A stretch of DNA of 64,000 nt from Polydactylus sextarius (GCA_016801845.1 CM028910.1:10191629-10255628), one strand, 5' to 3'; positions 10,126 through 23,387 are shown, counted from the stretch's first letter. Made by a program: numbers and translations. The notes: a model not told the origin generated them from the letters alone.

Positions 10126-13018
10126 TCAGCGAGGTATGGCTAACATCCTGAACTCTTTAGGAGAATGGGTGAAGCCCAACACACCCTCCAAACTGGGCAT
10201 TTCTCCAGGAGCAGCAGAGAAGGTGAAGCGTTGGAGAAGAGATGTAAAGAACAGGAAGAGCTCCATTCTGGCCAAGTGCTCCCCTAAACACATACGTTTA
10301 CCTGGGAGGAGGGGGTGAGGAGGGGGGACTTTAGCAGCTTTAAATATGAATTATGATGACAGCAATTTCTTAAACCAGGTAGTATTACTGAAATCGAATG
10401 AAGAGTGTAGAACAAACCTGCTGAAAATGGCAAGAAGGCTTCTCTCCTGCGGAACTGGCCTTCTGAATCCAAGAAATGCTCAGGATTGAAAGTATCTGGA
10501 GTCTCCCATTCATTTTTATCAAACAGCACAGATGCTAGCATTGTAGTAACAGCTGTGCCCTGGAAAATAGTATAGAATATATTTTATTTGTCCCGCAATG
10601 GGAAATGTAGCTGTTTGACAGCATAAAAACCATTGGAATAGATTGACAGAAAATAAAAAAGTTAACAGAAAATAAGGTAAAAAGTTTGTAGTATAGAAAT
10701 GAGGAGGAAGTCTTGTGGGTCGATGTTTTCAGCTGGGACATGACAGAGTTCACAGGTAGCATGAAAAACAGCCATGAGATGTTTTGATATCAGGACTTTG
10801 TAGTTGACGTCCACCTACCACTCTCTGTATTGTTTGTCACTACTTAAAGCTGTGGTATTGATCTCTGGGTTGAACAAAAATCCTTACCTTAGGTATAAAG
10901 TATCCTCCCAGTGTTGTGTCTTTACTGGCCATTTTGGGGAATCCCATTGGTACTATGTTTCCAATCCTTTGGGTCTCATGAATGACAGCATCAGTGTAGG
11001 GCAGGTTGGGTCTATCAGTCGTGGTGGGCTGACGAGACTGTCCAATCACTCTGTCTATCTCCGTCTGGACTTTTTCTAAGTAAGGAAGCAGAGTTGGTAC
11101 CATAATAGATAGTTTAATAGTTTGTATAAACTATAATCAAACACGATTTAAAAAACGATAACCCTACAAGAATCCTTTGGTCCTTAACATCATTAGTTAA
11201 GATGAAGATGACCTACTCTGTATCTCTGGGTAGTGTATCATATATACGAGCGCCCAGCGTAGAGTGGTGGCAGATGTTTCAGTCCCAGCCTCAATCAGGT
11301 CGAGGGTGCAAACCATCAGGGTTTCAATGTTGAAGCCTGCCTGAGGATCCTCTTTGTTCTGGCGTTGAGTAAACAGAGTGAAAAAAAAAGTTATTTATGA
11401 CTTTGGCTTTGCTGTTGGCAGCTACTTTAAAGATTACATTACATTAGCAATGTAACACCAAATTTTACAGTGAAGTAGCCGTAAACTAAAGTTCAGCCTG
11501 AAGAGAGCTGGTTGCGTGGACCAGATCTTTAACAGTGAAACAAACATAAGCTCACACCATTTGCTTGTTTTATTGCTTGAGTGAAAACATAAAACTAGAT
11601 TACCTTCTCCATCTCTGTTAGATACACATCAATATAATCACGTGGGTCATCAGGGTTCCACTCCTCCTGGTGCTTCTCTATCTCCTGTCTTAGGAACATC
11701 ATGATCTGTTTGTAGTTGGCGTGTACAGTCTGGTGGGGTCCTGGTAGGTGTTTCAGCAGGCCAGGGAAGGCATCATACAGCTGTTAGATTAGACAAGATC
11801 TCAAATAACTTATCAGTTTGTTGTGTGATCACATGGTAAAACTTTAGACAGAAATTACTTGAGTCTGAGGGGAGCCAGCGAGCACAACGGCCTCATTGTC
11901 CAACTCCAGAATCCTGCGAAAGCTGTGATCGCCGTATTCAAAGCGATGTCCAAAGATCACAGAGGAGATGATGTTACTCACTGCATTGGTTATGGTGTAG
12001 TGAGGGTTGAATGGCTTTCCTGGTGGTATAGAAAAGTCAATTGAAGTGATGATAAATCACACTAAGAAAGTTACTTTGGAGCATTGCAGATGCTTCAGAG
12101 AAGTCACATGAGCTGTTGACTTACCTTGTTCTTCTTTAAATGCTTCACAAAGAAAGTTACTTTCCACTTCAATATATTTTTCCAGTGACTTTTGGCCCCC
12201 TCCAAAGTAACGCAGGTGAGTGTTGGCAAACTTCCTCTGTTTCTTCCAAAGGTAACCATTACTCAAAGCTATGCCTGTGAAAAAATGTTACATTTGCTGT
12301 GGAGTGGAGAAAAGACATTTACTGATGCTCTCGTTCACTCATACTCACCGAGGCCCTTAAAAACAACATGGAAGAGAGGAACGATAGGTCGATCGACAAA
12401 GCTGTCCAGCTGGTTGACCAGAGCCTCTTTGACCATCTTGTATCCTGTAATAAACACCATCCTCTCACTTCCTCTCTTCAAACTAAACACGGGGCCATAC
12501 TCCTGAGCAAGCTGTATTAAAAAGAAATATAATTTTTCAGGGGAAGAAATGTTTGGCAAAGTCTTTATGAACATTTCAATATACCAATTATGTGTAGGAC
12601 AGAAATAATAATATTTTGTCAGTAATAATAACAGTAATAACAGTTTTGGAGCAAAAATCTAATACAACTTCTGCTCCTTTTAGTCTCGTCTCACAATGCA
12701 TTGAAAAGCGACAGTGTTATTTAAGTCTCACTCCTTATTACATAACTATCACCACTTTTAACAAAGCCAAATCTGTTCTTTTAAAACACTATTATGCACA
12801 TATTGTCTGTGCTCTACTAACACTGCTCTCCACACCTTTTCCATTGCCTTGAAATCAGCTCCAGTGAAAACATTTCCTACAAAGGGCACAGCACACGGTC
12901 CTGGAGGGAAGTTGTGAGGCCTCCAGTTTCTAACCACATCGGTCAAAAGTAAGAATATAAAACCAAACAAAACCCAGCTGGTGAAGTCCATAAAATTAAA
13001 AATTGCTTGAAAAATCAT
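10126..13018 (-). CDS. Cytochrome P450, family 2 (CYP2J/2N/2P-like), third gene
   Basis: Nine exons on the minus strand: 12836-13018, 12349-12511, 12125-12274, 11859-12019, 11604-11780, 11217-11358, 10888-11075, 10418-10559, 10126-10301. Each has an AG acceptor and GT donor, and the 1482 nt total gives 493 aa. Features seen are an N-terminal anchor (WVLFGFIFLLLTDVV), the PHNFPPGP hinge, WKKQRKF, AGTETSATT (I-helix), ETQR as the ExxR motif, and FSAGKRMCLGEH with haem Cys about residue 440. The start is the first ATG (13016-13018) before the anchor. It is related to, but clearly older than, the two near-identical copies to its left and lies in the same orientation. An ER monooxygenase role is expected from the family. 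Regulation and substrate cannot be read. Confidence 0.9.
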
Positions 13019-13649
13019 GATGAAGATCACAAAAAGTCCTCACACAAAAAGTCCTCTGAAAAAAACAAAGTGGACTTTGCAGACAGAGTGGGTGTCTGTC
13101 TCCTGTTATCTAGAAGGGAAGTGAAAAAAAAAAAATAGGAAAAAAACATGACCCCAAGAGGGTTACGTAACAGTGGTGGCCTCTCGGGTTCAATGAAATG
13201 AAAAATAAAGCTGGAGCTTAAACTCTTCACCCTTGAACTCAACTCAGCTGGCTGCTGACTGCATGCATGTATTTATGTTAGAGGAAATCTTCCCAATACT
13301 TTAATACAAAAAAATTCCCAATAACAGTGTAATTATGTATTCAGATACACTGCAGTCTTTATACAATGCATATGTTTTAATCTATTTATGAAGTATATAT
13401 TTTTTCCCCACATCCACAGCTTTGAAATAATTAATTAATTACTTGGAATGACCCTCAATAACACTATGTATTTTTCCTTAACCTTTGCCATCCTCAAAAC
13501 CTTGTGATTAATTCTTCAGTCCTCTGGTCAGTGCTTTTATCTTCCTTATCACTACTATCAGAGCTTCATCATTTCTTCATCATGTCCATAATCTTTAAGG
13601 CCTTTGGAGTCTCATCCTGCATAAAAATAGTGGCCTTTTTTGAATGATA
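13019..13649. other. 5' flank of third P450 up to the transposon
   Basis: Non-coding, AT-rich DNA with no recognised gene. It should contain the promoter of the minus-strand P450. No convincing TATA box or known response element was identified by eye. Confidence 0.4.
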
Positions 13650-14871
13650 TACACTCACCGGCCACTTTATTAGGCACACCTGTCCAACTGCTCGTTAACG
13701 CAAATTTCCAATCAGCCAATCACATGGCAGCAACTCAATGCATTTAGGCATGTAGACATGGTCAAGACGATCTGCTACAGTTCAAACCGAGCATCAGAAT
13801 GGGGAAGAAAGGTGATTTAAGTGACTTTGAATGTGGCATGGTTGTTGGTGCCAGACGGGCTGGTCTGAGTATTTCAGAAACTGCTGATCTACTGGGATTT
13901 TCACGCACAACCATCTTTAGGGTTTACAGAGAATGGGCCGAAAAAGAGAAAATATCCAGTGAGTGGCAGTTCTGTGGGCGAAAATGCCTTGTTGATGCCA
14001 GAGGTCAGAGGAGAATGGCCAGACTGGTTCGAGCTGATAGAAAGGCAACAGTAACTCAAATAACTACTTGTTACAACCAAGGTATGCAGAAGAGCATCTC
14101 TGAACGCACAACACGTCGAACCTTGAGGCAAATGGGCTACAGCAGCAGAAGACCACACCGGGTGCCACTCCTGTCAGCTAAGAACAGGAAACTGAGGCTA
14201 CAATTCACACAGGCTCACCGAAATTGGACAATAGAAGATTGGAAAACATTGCCTGGTCTGATGAGTCTCGATTTCTGCTGCAACATTCAGATGGTAGGGT
14301 CAGAATTTGGCGTCAGCAACATGAAAGCATGGATCCATCCTGTCTTGTATCAACGGTTCAGGCTGGTGGTGGTGGTGCAATTGTGTGGGGGATATTTTCT
14401 TGGCACTCTTTGGGCCCCTTAGTACCAATTGAGCATCGTGGCAACACCACAGCCTACCTGAGTATTGTTGCTGACCATGTCCATCCCTTTATGACCACAG
14501 TGTATCCATCTTCTGATGGCTACTTCCAGCAGGATAACGTGCCATGTCATGAAGCTCGAATCATTTCAGACTGGTTTCTTGAACATGACAACGAGTTGAC
14601 TGTACTCAAATGGCCTCCAGAGTCACCAGATCTCGATCCAATAGAGCACCTTTGGGATGTGGTGGAACGGGAAATTCGCATCATGGATGTGCAGCCGACA
14701 AATCTGCAGCAACTGCGTGATGCTATCATGTCAATATGGACCAAACTCTCTGAGGAATGTTTCCAGTACCTTGTTGAATCTATGCCACGAAGGATTAAGG
14801 CAGTTCTGAAGGCAAAAGGGGTCCAACCCGGTACTAGCAAGGTGTACCTAATAAAGTGGCCAGTAAGTGTA
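13650..14871 (+). mobile_element. Tc1/mariner-superfamily DNA transposon
   Basis: The element is bounded by TA dinucleotides at 13650-13651 and 14870-14871, the typical Tc1 target duplication. The ends are inverted repeats of about 30 bp. Both contain GGCCACTTTATTAGG, and the left and reverse-complemented right ends differ at about three positions. About 1.2 kb separates the ends, the normal size for an autonomous Tc1 element. The interior encodes one transposase broken by a single frameshift. It sits in the gap between the head-to-head third and fourth P450 genes and does not interrupt an exon. Confidence 0.95.
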
Positions 14872-14892
14872 GACTTCCTCCTGTATTACTGA
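13799..14892 (+). pseudogene. Tc1-like transposase, frameshifted
   Basis: The N-terminal part (from MGKKGDLSDFE at 13799) carries the paired-type helix-turn-helix DNA-binding region (ARRAGLSISETADLLGFS). The C-terminal part, in another frame, carries the DDE catalytic domain: WSDESRF (first Asp), YFQQDNVPCH (second Asp) and SPDLDPIEHLWD (Glu). Thirty-six residues separate the second Asp from the Glu, two more than the DD34E spacing usual in Tc1. The frame break lies at the A-run 14243-14246, where one A appears to have been lost between EDWK and AWSDE. The second frame reads through the right inverted repeat and stops outside the element at 14892. As it stands the gene cannot make a full transposase. 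Confidence 0.9.
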
Positions 14893-14960
14893 TTGAGGGA
14901 AATATCTTCTCCAAATTGACAATAGGTTCTTTAACCCAAAAATGTCCAACTAGCTCATCC

Positions 14961-14996
<36 letters not shown>
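14961..14996. repeat. (AAT)n microsatellite
   Basis: Perfect trinucleotide run of about 12 units just to the right of the Tc1 element. Confidence 0.95.
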
Positions 14997-15000
<4 letters not shown>

Positions 15001-16564
15001 GAGTCTCCACATTGCTTGTATCAGAGTTGCAACAGATTTCTTCTTGGTCCAATCTTGATGTTTCTTGATGATCAGTCTTGTTCAGTGGTGTTTGTGATTC
15101 AGTCCTTCCTGCCTCAGGCGTGTCTATGAGTACTAAACACCTTGTACCTCTGGACACTCTAGATCATAGTTTGCAGTTTCTCAAGTCTTTTGCATTTAAT
15201 TTGTGTGTTAAGAATAAAGAATCTAGGTAATTAAGGTAAGGTGAGGTGTTGGAGGTGGAGTCTTAGAACTAGTTTGTCTGCTTAAATTAAATATGCAGAT
15301 GTAACCAGTGGCAGGGTTTCCACTCTTTCCCTGAAATTATTTTCCAGGACATTTTCAGCCGCTACAGAGACAAGTTATCATGTCATACACTAATACATTC
15401 CCCTGCCCCCTTCACTCTTCGTAAGTGTTCTTTTCTAGAGGTTTAACTTGCATTTACCCAGATTGTTTCTATGTTTATTGCTCAGACATTTGATGTGCAG
15501 TCTATGCTTATAATTTATTTATGAAAAATAATTATGAAAGATATATTATAGAATAATGAAAATACACCCACAGATTACAGTGTAGCACTTCGTTAGCATG
15601 ACAAACTACAGTTACAACAATGTTCATTTGGGCAATTCGCAACTCAACTTTCTCTCCTCTTGTACTTTCTCTCCTGCACTTCCTCCCAAAATATCAATAT
15701 ATTTTTAATAAATCACTGAAAAATAATTTTATCTCAGTTTAAACATCTGACACCTGCATTTCTCAAACACAATAAAATCAATATTACTGCTAAAATAGCC
15801 AAGCAAAACATAAACACATAAACACTCGTGGACCAACACTAGACCCAGAATCCCATCTTCATCACTTGAAAGACAATCACTGTTTGTTCTGATAATATAA
15901 AATAATAATATAAAATAATATAAAAACTGGTACATTGCATAATTATGTACCACTACGTTAGTACGTTAGTTCAGCTGCTAAGTAGACACTTTGTTTGTGT
16001 CTTGATGTTGTGTTTTGTAGTTGTATATGTTGTGTATATGTTGTTTTTTTGTTTGTTTGTTTGTTTTAAGGAAGGACACCACTGAAGGCCCAGGTGTGAA
16101 ATGTGCGGCCTGGCACTGAAGGAACGAACACCACTTCTTTACGAGAGATCGGATTATAGATTTTTTTTTTTTTTTTTTTTTTTTTCAGCGAGAGAAACCA
16201 GAGGTGTTTCGTGAGCTTGTGTGAGGGCAGTCAAAGGCGTGTCTCACACTCACCGCGTGAGAATTGGCAGCCCTGTAATTTACAAATGTTGTGTAATTAT
16301 AGCTCTCATATTAAACCTTGTGACCTAGAGGCATGTTTAAATGACTGCAGGCTTTTATGTTGCATTGTTACATGTTACTGTTTGCAGTTTCTATTAATAG
16401 AGACTGTAAACTGTAGGCTTTGTTATTCTGTTTGAAAATGTAGTAAAAGAGACTTTCAGCTATGGATTCCTGTGTATCTGCTGGTTCCACTCAGTGGTGT
16501 TGTGGTCCCTGGAGAAGTGGGTATGCCGCAGCATCAGAGGGGATTGGGAAGTGGGTATATTCAA

Positions 16565-16626
16565 TGCTGACTGAAAAATAAGTGGATATACTCCGTACAC
16601 CCGTGTATACCCTCCACTACACCACT
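16565..16626 (-). repeat. Dispersed repeat fragment, copy 1 (partner 50796-50858)
   Basis: The reverse complement of this stretch closely matches 50796-50858. Shared blocks include AGTGGTGTAGTGGAGGG-like sequence, GGAGTATA and CCACTTATTTTTCAGT. Two copies 34 kb apart in opposite orientation indicate an interspersed element, which I do not recognise by name. Confidence 0.7.
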
Positions 16627-16958
16627 GCTGTTCTAGATGTAGGGTGTAATATTGCTAGTTTGCTGACATCGTTGTAGCAGTATTAGTTTTATTAAGTGTC
16701 CTGGATTTGCCACTGTTTTCACCACAACGACTGTGTCCACTAAACCTCACACACGCAACTGTAATTTGATGTAAATAACCAATAAGGTATGAAATTCAAT
16801 CATTACTTCGACGCTTTACACTTGGCATTGGTCACTTTCTCTATAGTTTTATTACTGTTGCCATCTCCTGCTCCTCCTCCTCTTCCTCGTCCTCCCTTCC
16901 GCCATCTCAGCTCTGCTCCGCTGCCTGCGCACAGTCGGGCCAATGTAATCTAAAAAAA

Positions 16959-17404
16959 ATGGAGAGAATATACAGTGTGCTCGGTCTAGAGTGGATAGAT
17001 GGCTGGAGTATTATGATATTTCTGTGTATTTTTCTACTCTTGTCTTATGTTTTGAAGAAAAGACAGCCGGCAAACTTTCCTCCCGGACCGCAGGCTCTTC
17101 CTTTGATTGGCGACCTTCATCGGATTGATCTCGCCAGATTTCACCTGCAGCTGTCAGAGGTACACGAAATACACGAATCGCTGCAGTCGTCGAAAAGCTG
17201 TTAAAACGCAGCGACATCTCGTAACCACCGCAATTAAAAATAAATAAATAATAAATGAATGAAATGAAAGTAAGCCTCCGGACAGCCCTGCGGCCTCACT
17301 GCTATTACAAACTACTTTGGTAGACAGTTTTTTAGTTAACCACTGACTCACTCACGTACTTTGTGTTAAAAAGTCTAAATAAATAATAAAAAATAATAAC
17401 AATT

Positions 17405-17478
<74 letters not shown>

Positions 17479-20400
17479 ATCAATTTCTGAATATTTATTG
17501 GTGTTAATGCGCGTTTGCGCGCGCACACGCATAATTTATTTATTTTTTGGATGCACATTCATATCACTGCACACGTCTTCAGTTTCCTGTTAACAAGAAG
17601 ATGGTGGAAACTGAAAACCACAGTCTTTGACCCAATTTACACAAGTGTGTATTTCACTCGTTATTTTATGTGTATTTCACTCGTTATTTTCGCTCTTATT
17701 AAACTGGCTGTTCGGCTAAAGTCATTGCATCAAGCGCTCATAGGCTATTTACAACCCAAAACAATGCAGATACACCGTAGGATAAAGGGAAATTAGAGTT
17801 AACTGTATTAGAGCTGAAACTATTAATTAGTTTACTGGAAATCCATTGGCAGCAGTTTTAGGCAAATTTATTGTCATGATTCCAAAGTAAATATTTACTG
17901 GTTTTGTCTGTCTTCATCTGCTACAGAAACATACAGTCAGATAAGTAAATGTTGTTGTTTAACTATGTTTCTGCTCCTATTTGTATTTTGTGACAAGCAG
18001 TTTCTTTTGTGTATCACTATAAAATGCAGCCAAGAAAATTTCCGAGAAACAACAGACAACTTTGCCAGCAGCCACTCAAAGAGTACAGGGCCAAAGGGGA
18101 AACTGAAAGAGGAGGAGCTTTAAGCCACAACCCAAATAACCTGGGTTTTTATCTGTGCCTCCTTGCTGTAGCATAACATGTGTCAGATTACAGCCACTAA
18201 CACACTGATCCATTACCTATTACATTTAACTGAAGAGCCAATATCAGATTTAGATGAGAAGAAGCAAACAAGTATGTTGAGTCCAGAAATCATTCTAGAG
18301 AAACAGTTTTCTGTAACCAGTCTCCAGTGGCCTAAAAGGGAACTGCACATTGAGTCAAACTTCCACTGACCTGTGTTTTCAGCTTCATTCTTTTTTATGA
18401 GACATTTATTATCTGTAATGCAGTGCTGCTGCATTACTGAAGGAGATGCAAGCTGAAATTTAAATATGTTTCAATAGCGTTTTTTTTTTTAATTTAAACA
18501 GGCTAGAACTACTACAGTAACCACATTCAGCAATTAAACATGTAACATGACCTGTCTGTCTTCAGTTTGCACAGAAATATGGAAACGTTTTTACCCTCAG
18601 CCTCTTTGGTTCAAAGATTGTGGTGTTACATGGCCACAAAGTTGTGAAAGAAGCCCTGATCCAAAAAGGAGAGAACTACGTAGACCGTCCATCTGTACCA
18701 CTGTTTGATGAAATGTTTAAGAATAAAGGTACTGTGTGTGTTACATTTTATCGAGTGAGGACAATAGCATCACACCAACATTACATTAAGCATTTAAAAA
18801 TTAGTATAAATTAATTTCAGTTCCAGTTATGTGCAGTTTAATGTTGTTTTCTTTTTCTAAAAGGTCTTGTGGGATCAAATGGTGATCTGTGGAAGCAGCA
18901 GAGAAGATTTGCTCTTCACACTCTCAGAAACTTTGGTTTGGGCAAGAAATCCCTGGAGCTATCCATCCAGCAGGAGTGTCATTGTCTCACTGAGGCTTTT
19001 GCAGCTGAGGAAGGTGCTAACTCTTATTTTTTCAACAAGCATCAACTGATCAGCTCATGGGTCACACTTAGTTAGAACGCAGTATGATATTATAGCGTGT
19101 GATGGTAAAATACTTACTTTTCTTTTATTAAATAAAATAAATAACTATCTGTGTTTTGCTTCCATATTTTGTTTGTATTTTACAGGGAAGCCATTTAATG
19201 CCTTGTCACTGTTGAACAAGGCTGTGTCTAACATCATCTGCTGCTTGGTGTTTGGGGATCGATTTGAGTACACTAACGAGCAGTTCCAGTCCATTCTTCA
19301 CCAATTTGATGACTTATTGTACTTAGAGGGCAGCATTTGGGCGCAGGTGAGTCTCCTTTGTAAACCAGAGGGAGCAGAGGGAGACTAGACTAGACGACTA
19401 GAGAACAGAGCTCCATTTGTTTGTCCATTTATATCTGCATAAATACAATAAAAATAGGTGTTTAACAACCTGTTAAAATACACCAGAATGGAGGAAATCG
19501 CATCTAGTAAATTAAACATTTTCTAGGTGAGGACCCCCAGTCCCCACCGCAAAAAAAATATCCCTCCCACATTTGTTTTGCTTCCGACGCCACTGCGTAC
19601 TAATATTGTTTTTTGGTACAGTTCATCTATGGTTTGAAGGTGCTTCAACATGTTTACATTCTGTAGTTCCTGTTGTTTCTATCTTACTGTTCCCACAACA
19701 TCACGAGCTGGTATCTTTCATCCTGCTATGCAGATGTACAACACTGCACCCTCGCTCATGAGGTGGCTGCCTGGACCTCACAAGAAGATATTTGTTTTGT
19801 TAAAGAAGATTATTGACTTTGTTGAGGCCAGGATCAAAGAACACAGAGAAAGCTTTGACCCCTCTTCACCAAGAGACTACATAGACTGCTTCCTCATAGA
19901 AATGGGAAAGGTGAATGTTTTTGTGTCTGTGTTATGTTTGCTCGTCATGCATTATTTATTCATTATTCATTTCGGCTGACTTTTTTGTTTGTTTGTGTGT
20001 TTTTTGCCACTGATAGAAGGAGGGTAAAGATTCTGGTTTTGATTTAGAAAATCTGAGTTTTTGCACCTTGGACCTATTTGCTGCTGGGACTGAAACTACA
20101 ACCGCAACTTTACATTGGGGACTTCTTTACATGATTTACTACCCTCACATACAAGGTATATGTGTGTATGTGCATGTGTGTGTTAGATTTATCTTGACTT
20201 TATAGTAGCAGTGGTATCTCACAGGCCAGCCCTGCGTCAAGTGTCAAAGAAAGTGTGAGAAATGTGTTGCACATCATTTTCCTCTTGGGACTTTAAGAAT
20301 TGTTTCCTGTTTTTACTGTGTGCAGAGAGAGTCCAGGCTGAGATAGATACTGTGGTTGGTTCATCCAGACAGCCCTCTCTGACTGACAGAGAAAACATGC

Positions 20401-20879
20401 CCTATACTAATGCAGTCATCCATGAGGTCCAAAGAATGGCTGATATCATTCCCCTCAACTTGCCACACATGGCAAACAAAGACACCACACTTGACAAGTA
20501 CACTATACCTAAGGTACACAATGAATGTTTTAGAAACAACCCAATTCAGAAATCAGTCTTAAAGTCAATGCTGGAAATATTGGAAATAGATATTTTCATT
20601 TTATCAGAAACTGTAGGTGTATATACTGTGGGTGAAGAGCCATGAAAAGTACAGAAACACTGTTGCAGTTTGTCATTGTGGTTCTAAATCATTAGGACTT
20701 TTACAACTGAATCAATTTGGCAAAATAGTCTTATCAGGTGGTTTGGAAAATGTCATAATCTCATGTGCTGTTTGTCAGCAATTTACCCTAGTTTACCCTA
20801 GTTGTTATGCAACTATTGATGTCACAATTTCCTTTTTTTCTCTTTTTTTCTCTTTCTTTTTTTTGTGGCATATAAAAGC

Positions 20880-20917
<38 letters not shown>

Positions 20918-21648
20918 GTTTTGAAACTTTAAAACTTGGGAACAATTAACAACTTTAATTTTGATTTATTGTTTTGATGCATACATAGATGATACTACAT
21001 TTATTTTTTTAACAGCTTTAATGTGTAGGATTTAGGGAGCTCTACTGGCAGAAATGGAATAGAATATGCAGTTTTTTATGTTACATGACACACTGTAACA
21101 CTGTTCACCTACACACTTGAAAGGAGAGGATAAAGCGAGAGATGGCAAATTAACTAATTAGAAGAAATACTGAAGAAAAAAAGATGTTGGTGTTAGATTT
21201 ATTATATCATTATTTTATTGTTTTGTCAGGGCACTATGATCCTACCTGCGCTGCATTCAGTCTTACATGATGAGTCCATGTGGGAAACTCCATACTCCTT
21301 CAACCCTCTACATTTTCTGGATCAGGATGGTAAATTTAAGAAAAGAGAGGCTTTTCTTCCCTTTTCAGCAGGTTAGTCAGAGGTTATTTTCTATGGTCTA
21401 AAGTCTGTAATCCAAACTAATCCCTAAACTAAATTTTGTGAATCAAACTCTCTGATGTGCTGTGTATCTCAGGTAAGCGTGTGTGTCTCGGGGAGCAGTT
21501 GGCCAGGATGGAGTTATTCCTCTTCTTTACCTCCCTCCTCCAAAGGTTTTCCCTCTCAGCACCTGATGGAGAGCAGCCCAGTCTGGAGTACAAGATGGGA
21601 GCCACACGATGTCCCAAACCATACCGTGTTTGTGCCATACTGCGATAA
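16959..21648 (+). CDS. Cytochrome P450, family 2 (CYP2J/2AD/2V-like), fourth gene
   Basis: Nine exons: 16959-17159, 18566-18728, 18864-19013, 19186-19346, 19734-19910, 20017-20155, 20326-20513, 21230-21371, 21473-21648. All have AG/GT borders, and the 1497 nt total gives 498 aa. Visible motifs are an N-terminal anchor (IMIFLCIFLLLSYVL), the PANFPPGP hinge, WKQQRRF, AGTETTTAT, EVQR (ExxR), FNPLHF, and FSAGKRVCLGE with haem Cys about residue 445. It is more diverged from the three minus-strand genes than they are from each other and is probably a separate CYP2 subfamily. It is transcribed away from them in a head-to-head arrangement, with the Tc1 element between. AATAAA at 22080-22085 lies 432 nt past the stop and could end the transcript. 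Substrate is unknown. Confidence 0.93.
17408..17479. repeat. (CA)n(TA)n compound microsatellite
   Basis: Long CA run followed directly by TA units inside intron 1 of the fourth P450. It produces spurious low-complexity reading frames on both strands. Confidence 0.95.
20882..20917. repeat. (ATT)n microsatellite
   Basis: Perfect trinucleotide run in intron 7 of the fourth P450, preceded by a T/C-rich tract. Confidence 0.95.
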
Positions 21649-23360
21649 AACCACTAACTGATTGTCTCTCTACACAATGAATGACTGTGTTCTACTGAAT
21701 TGCCAAAAATGCCAAAATTCATAAAAAAAAGCTATATTAATTTCTTACATTCAAATAATCTTCAATTGTGCAATAATATCCTTAATGTTTTGTAAAAATC
21801 TTTAGATCTCCATTTTTAATTTCCACTTCAGTGGATTTGTCATATTTCTAAACCATGATGTTCAGATATTTAATTATTGAGTTTGCAGATATTTAGTTTG
21901 CTTCTCATGCAGACCTACCACGTGTTCAAACACTGGTTTCTGTCTGAGGTTTAGCAGATGAGAAAAACACTGAACACTGATAATATGTGATGCGTGCTGC
22001 TGTTAATAATTTAGCTTGTGACAAACTGGATGATTCAGTCACCGTCTGTGGTGTCTGACGTCTTTGTTACAGACATTTTAATAAACAATATCTTTTGAGG
22101 GTTTTATAATGTTGCCCTTTTATGTCATTTCACACATATAAAAATGTGCGCTTTCTGCTGATTATCTTGACATAAACCTTTAACATTTTGTGAAAGCACA
22201 GAAATTCTGAAATTCAACAAACCTCAAGCTTGAGGTCTCTTTTATCTTGACACGAACTGGTACCCCCTTTAACGTCTGGGTTTTCCCTGAAAGGGTATAG
22301 AGATGGAAAAAAACAAGTGAAAGGAAATCAGATAAAATGACAGCAGCCTGTCAGTCTTCTTATCTTTCCTCAGTCGTCATTCTGCATATAAGGAACAACC
22401 TCAGTGTGAAAAGACATGGGCTGTTTCTTTTCACGTCTTTCAAGATAAAAATGTAAGTTTGTTTTACTAATACTTACTTAACTAACATTTACAGGGCAAA
22501 CAAGTCATACTTGTATCAGCTCAGAGACACAGTTGTTATTAAAATTTTTTTGATGAACCAGTTTTGTAATGAAGTCTTTGTTTTGCTGCTCATCACATCA
22601 ACATATTTAAAATTACTGTGAGAAACAATGAGAAGTGCCAGCATCAGTAGAAAAAACAATGGTCAGCATCTTTTTTTCTTTTTTCTTTTCAAAGCAAACG
22701 CCGCTGTCACGCAACATGTTAACGCAACTTTATTATCTGCTAGAAGTGGCATGTTTTATGGGAGCAAGTGCTCTGTGCACAGACATGTGAAGTCAAAAAA
22801 AGACGTTTGTGGTGATGAGAAACAGGTAGCTGAAGCAGAACATCAAAAATGTTTAAGGTTTCTACATTTGTCAGAATACCACCAAACTAGGTCACTGACC
22901 TCTTTAAGAGGTTTTATTCAGATCACTTCAGTCAGGTGCGTCACATTAAGCAAGTCATCTGGGGCACATGTAAACTGTCGGATCATATCTTAATAAGAAA
23001 TACCAGAAGGAGCACTCGGTACATGACACGAAATCCTGGTGAGTTTGATCTGAACTTGTCTACTTTTTGGGGGGTTGTGTTTGAAGGTAATGTAGAAAAA
23101 TATTTAACAACTGCTGAATTGAAAATTTCCTTCCTATTTCCCTTTAAGGTGTCTTCTGAAATAAGATCTTGTGATTAGACGCAGCAGAAGTTAATCTCTT
23201 CATTTTTGGCTGTTGCAGCAAAAACATGCAGTGACAGGAACATCTTTTCGCTTATCTGCTGCTGGGGATGTGTTACAGAGCTAATGTTTCTGAAGCTACT
23301 CATACTTCTTATCAGTTGCAAAGTTTCAAGACTCAACCCAACACTTTTCCTCTTTCTTAG
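21649..23360. other. 3' flank of fourth P450 and 5' region of il23r
   Basis: AATAAA at 22080-22085 is the likely polyadenylation signal of the P450. The rest has no supported protein gene. An open stretch at 22628-22993 shows no family resemblance and is rejected. A strong donor-like site (CCTGGTGAGT around 23035) suggests that an upstream non-coding il23r exon could end here. Confidence 0.45.
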
Positions 23361-23387
23361 ATCACCTCCGGTGCACAGGTGGCTGAG
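23361..23387 (+). other. il23r: Putative 27-nt 5' UTR exon of il23r
   Basis: A pyrimidine-rich acceptor (TTTCCTCTTTCTTAG) and a near-perfect donor (GAG followed by GTAAGC) enclose 27 nt. The next good acceptor (GGTTACAG, exon from 23514) leads into the il23r start codon at 23565. This fits a small non-coding exon, but it rests only on splice-site appearance. Confidence 0.35.

Larger units (their letters stand above)
14872..16958. other. Region between transposon and fourth P450
   Basis: No gene is supported. It contains an (AAT)n microsatellite (14961-14996), a TTTG/poly-T tract (about 16045-16185) and a dispersed repeat (16565-16626) shared with 50796-50858. The last 100 nt before 16959 are pyrimidine- and GC-rich (CTCCTCCTCCTC type) and probably hold the promoter and 5' UTR of the plus-strand P450. 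Confidence 0.5.

Noticed and set aside
10804..11079. Plus-strand 91-codon frame opposite the third P450
   Set aside because: Antisense shadow of the conserved K-helix exon (10888-11075).
17332..17532. Cys-Val repeat protein on the minus strand
   Set aside because: Pure translation of the CA/TA microsatellite.
22628..22993. 121-codon open frame between the fourth P450 and il23r
   Set aside because: Starts in a poly-Phe run from T-rich DNA, has no recognisable domain, and sits in AT-rich flank; looks like a chance frame.
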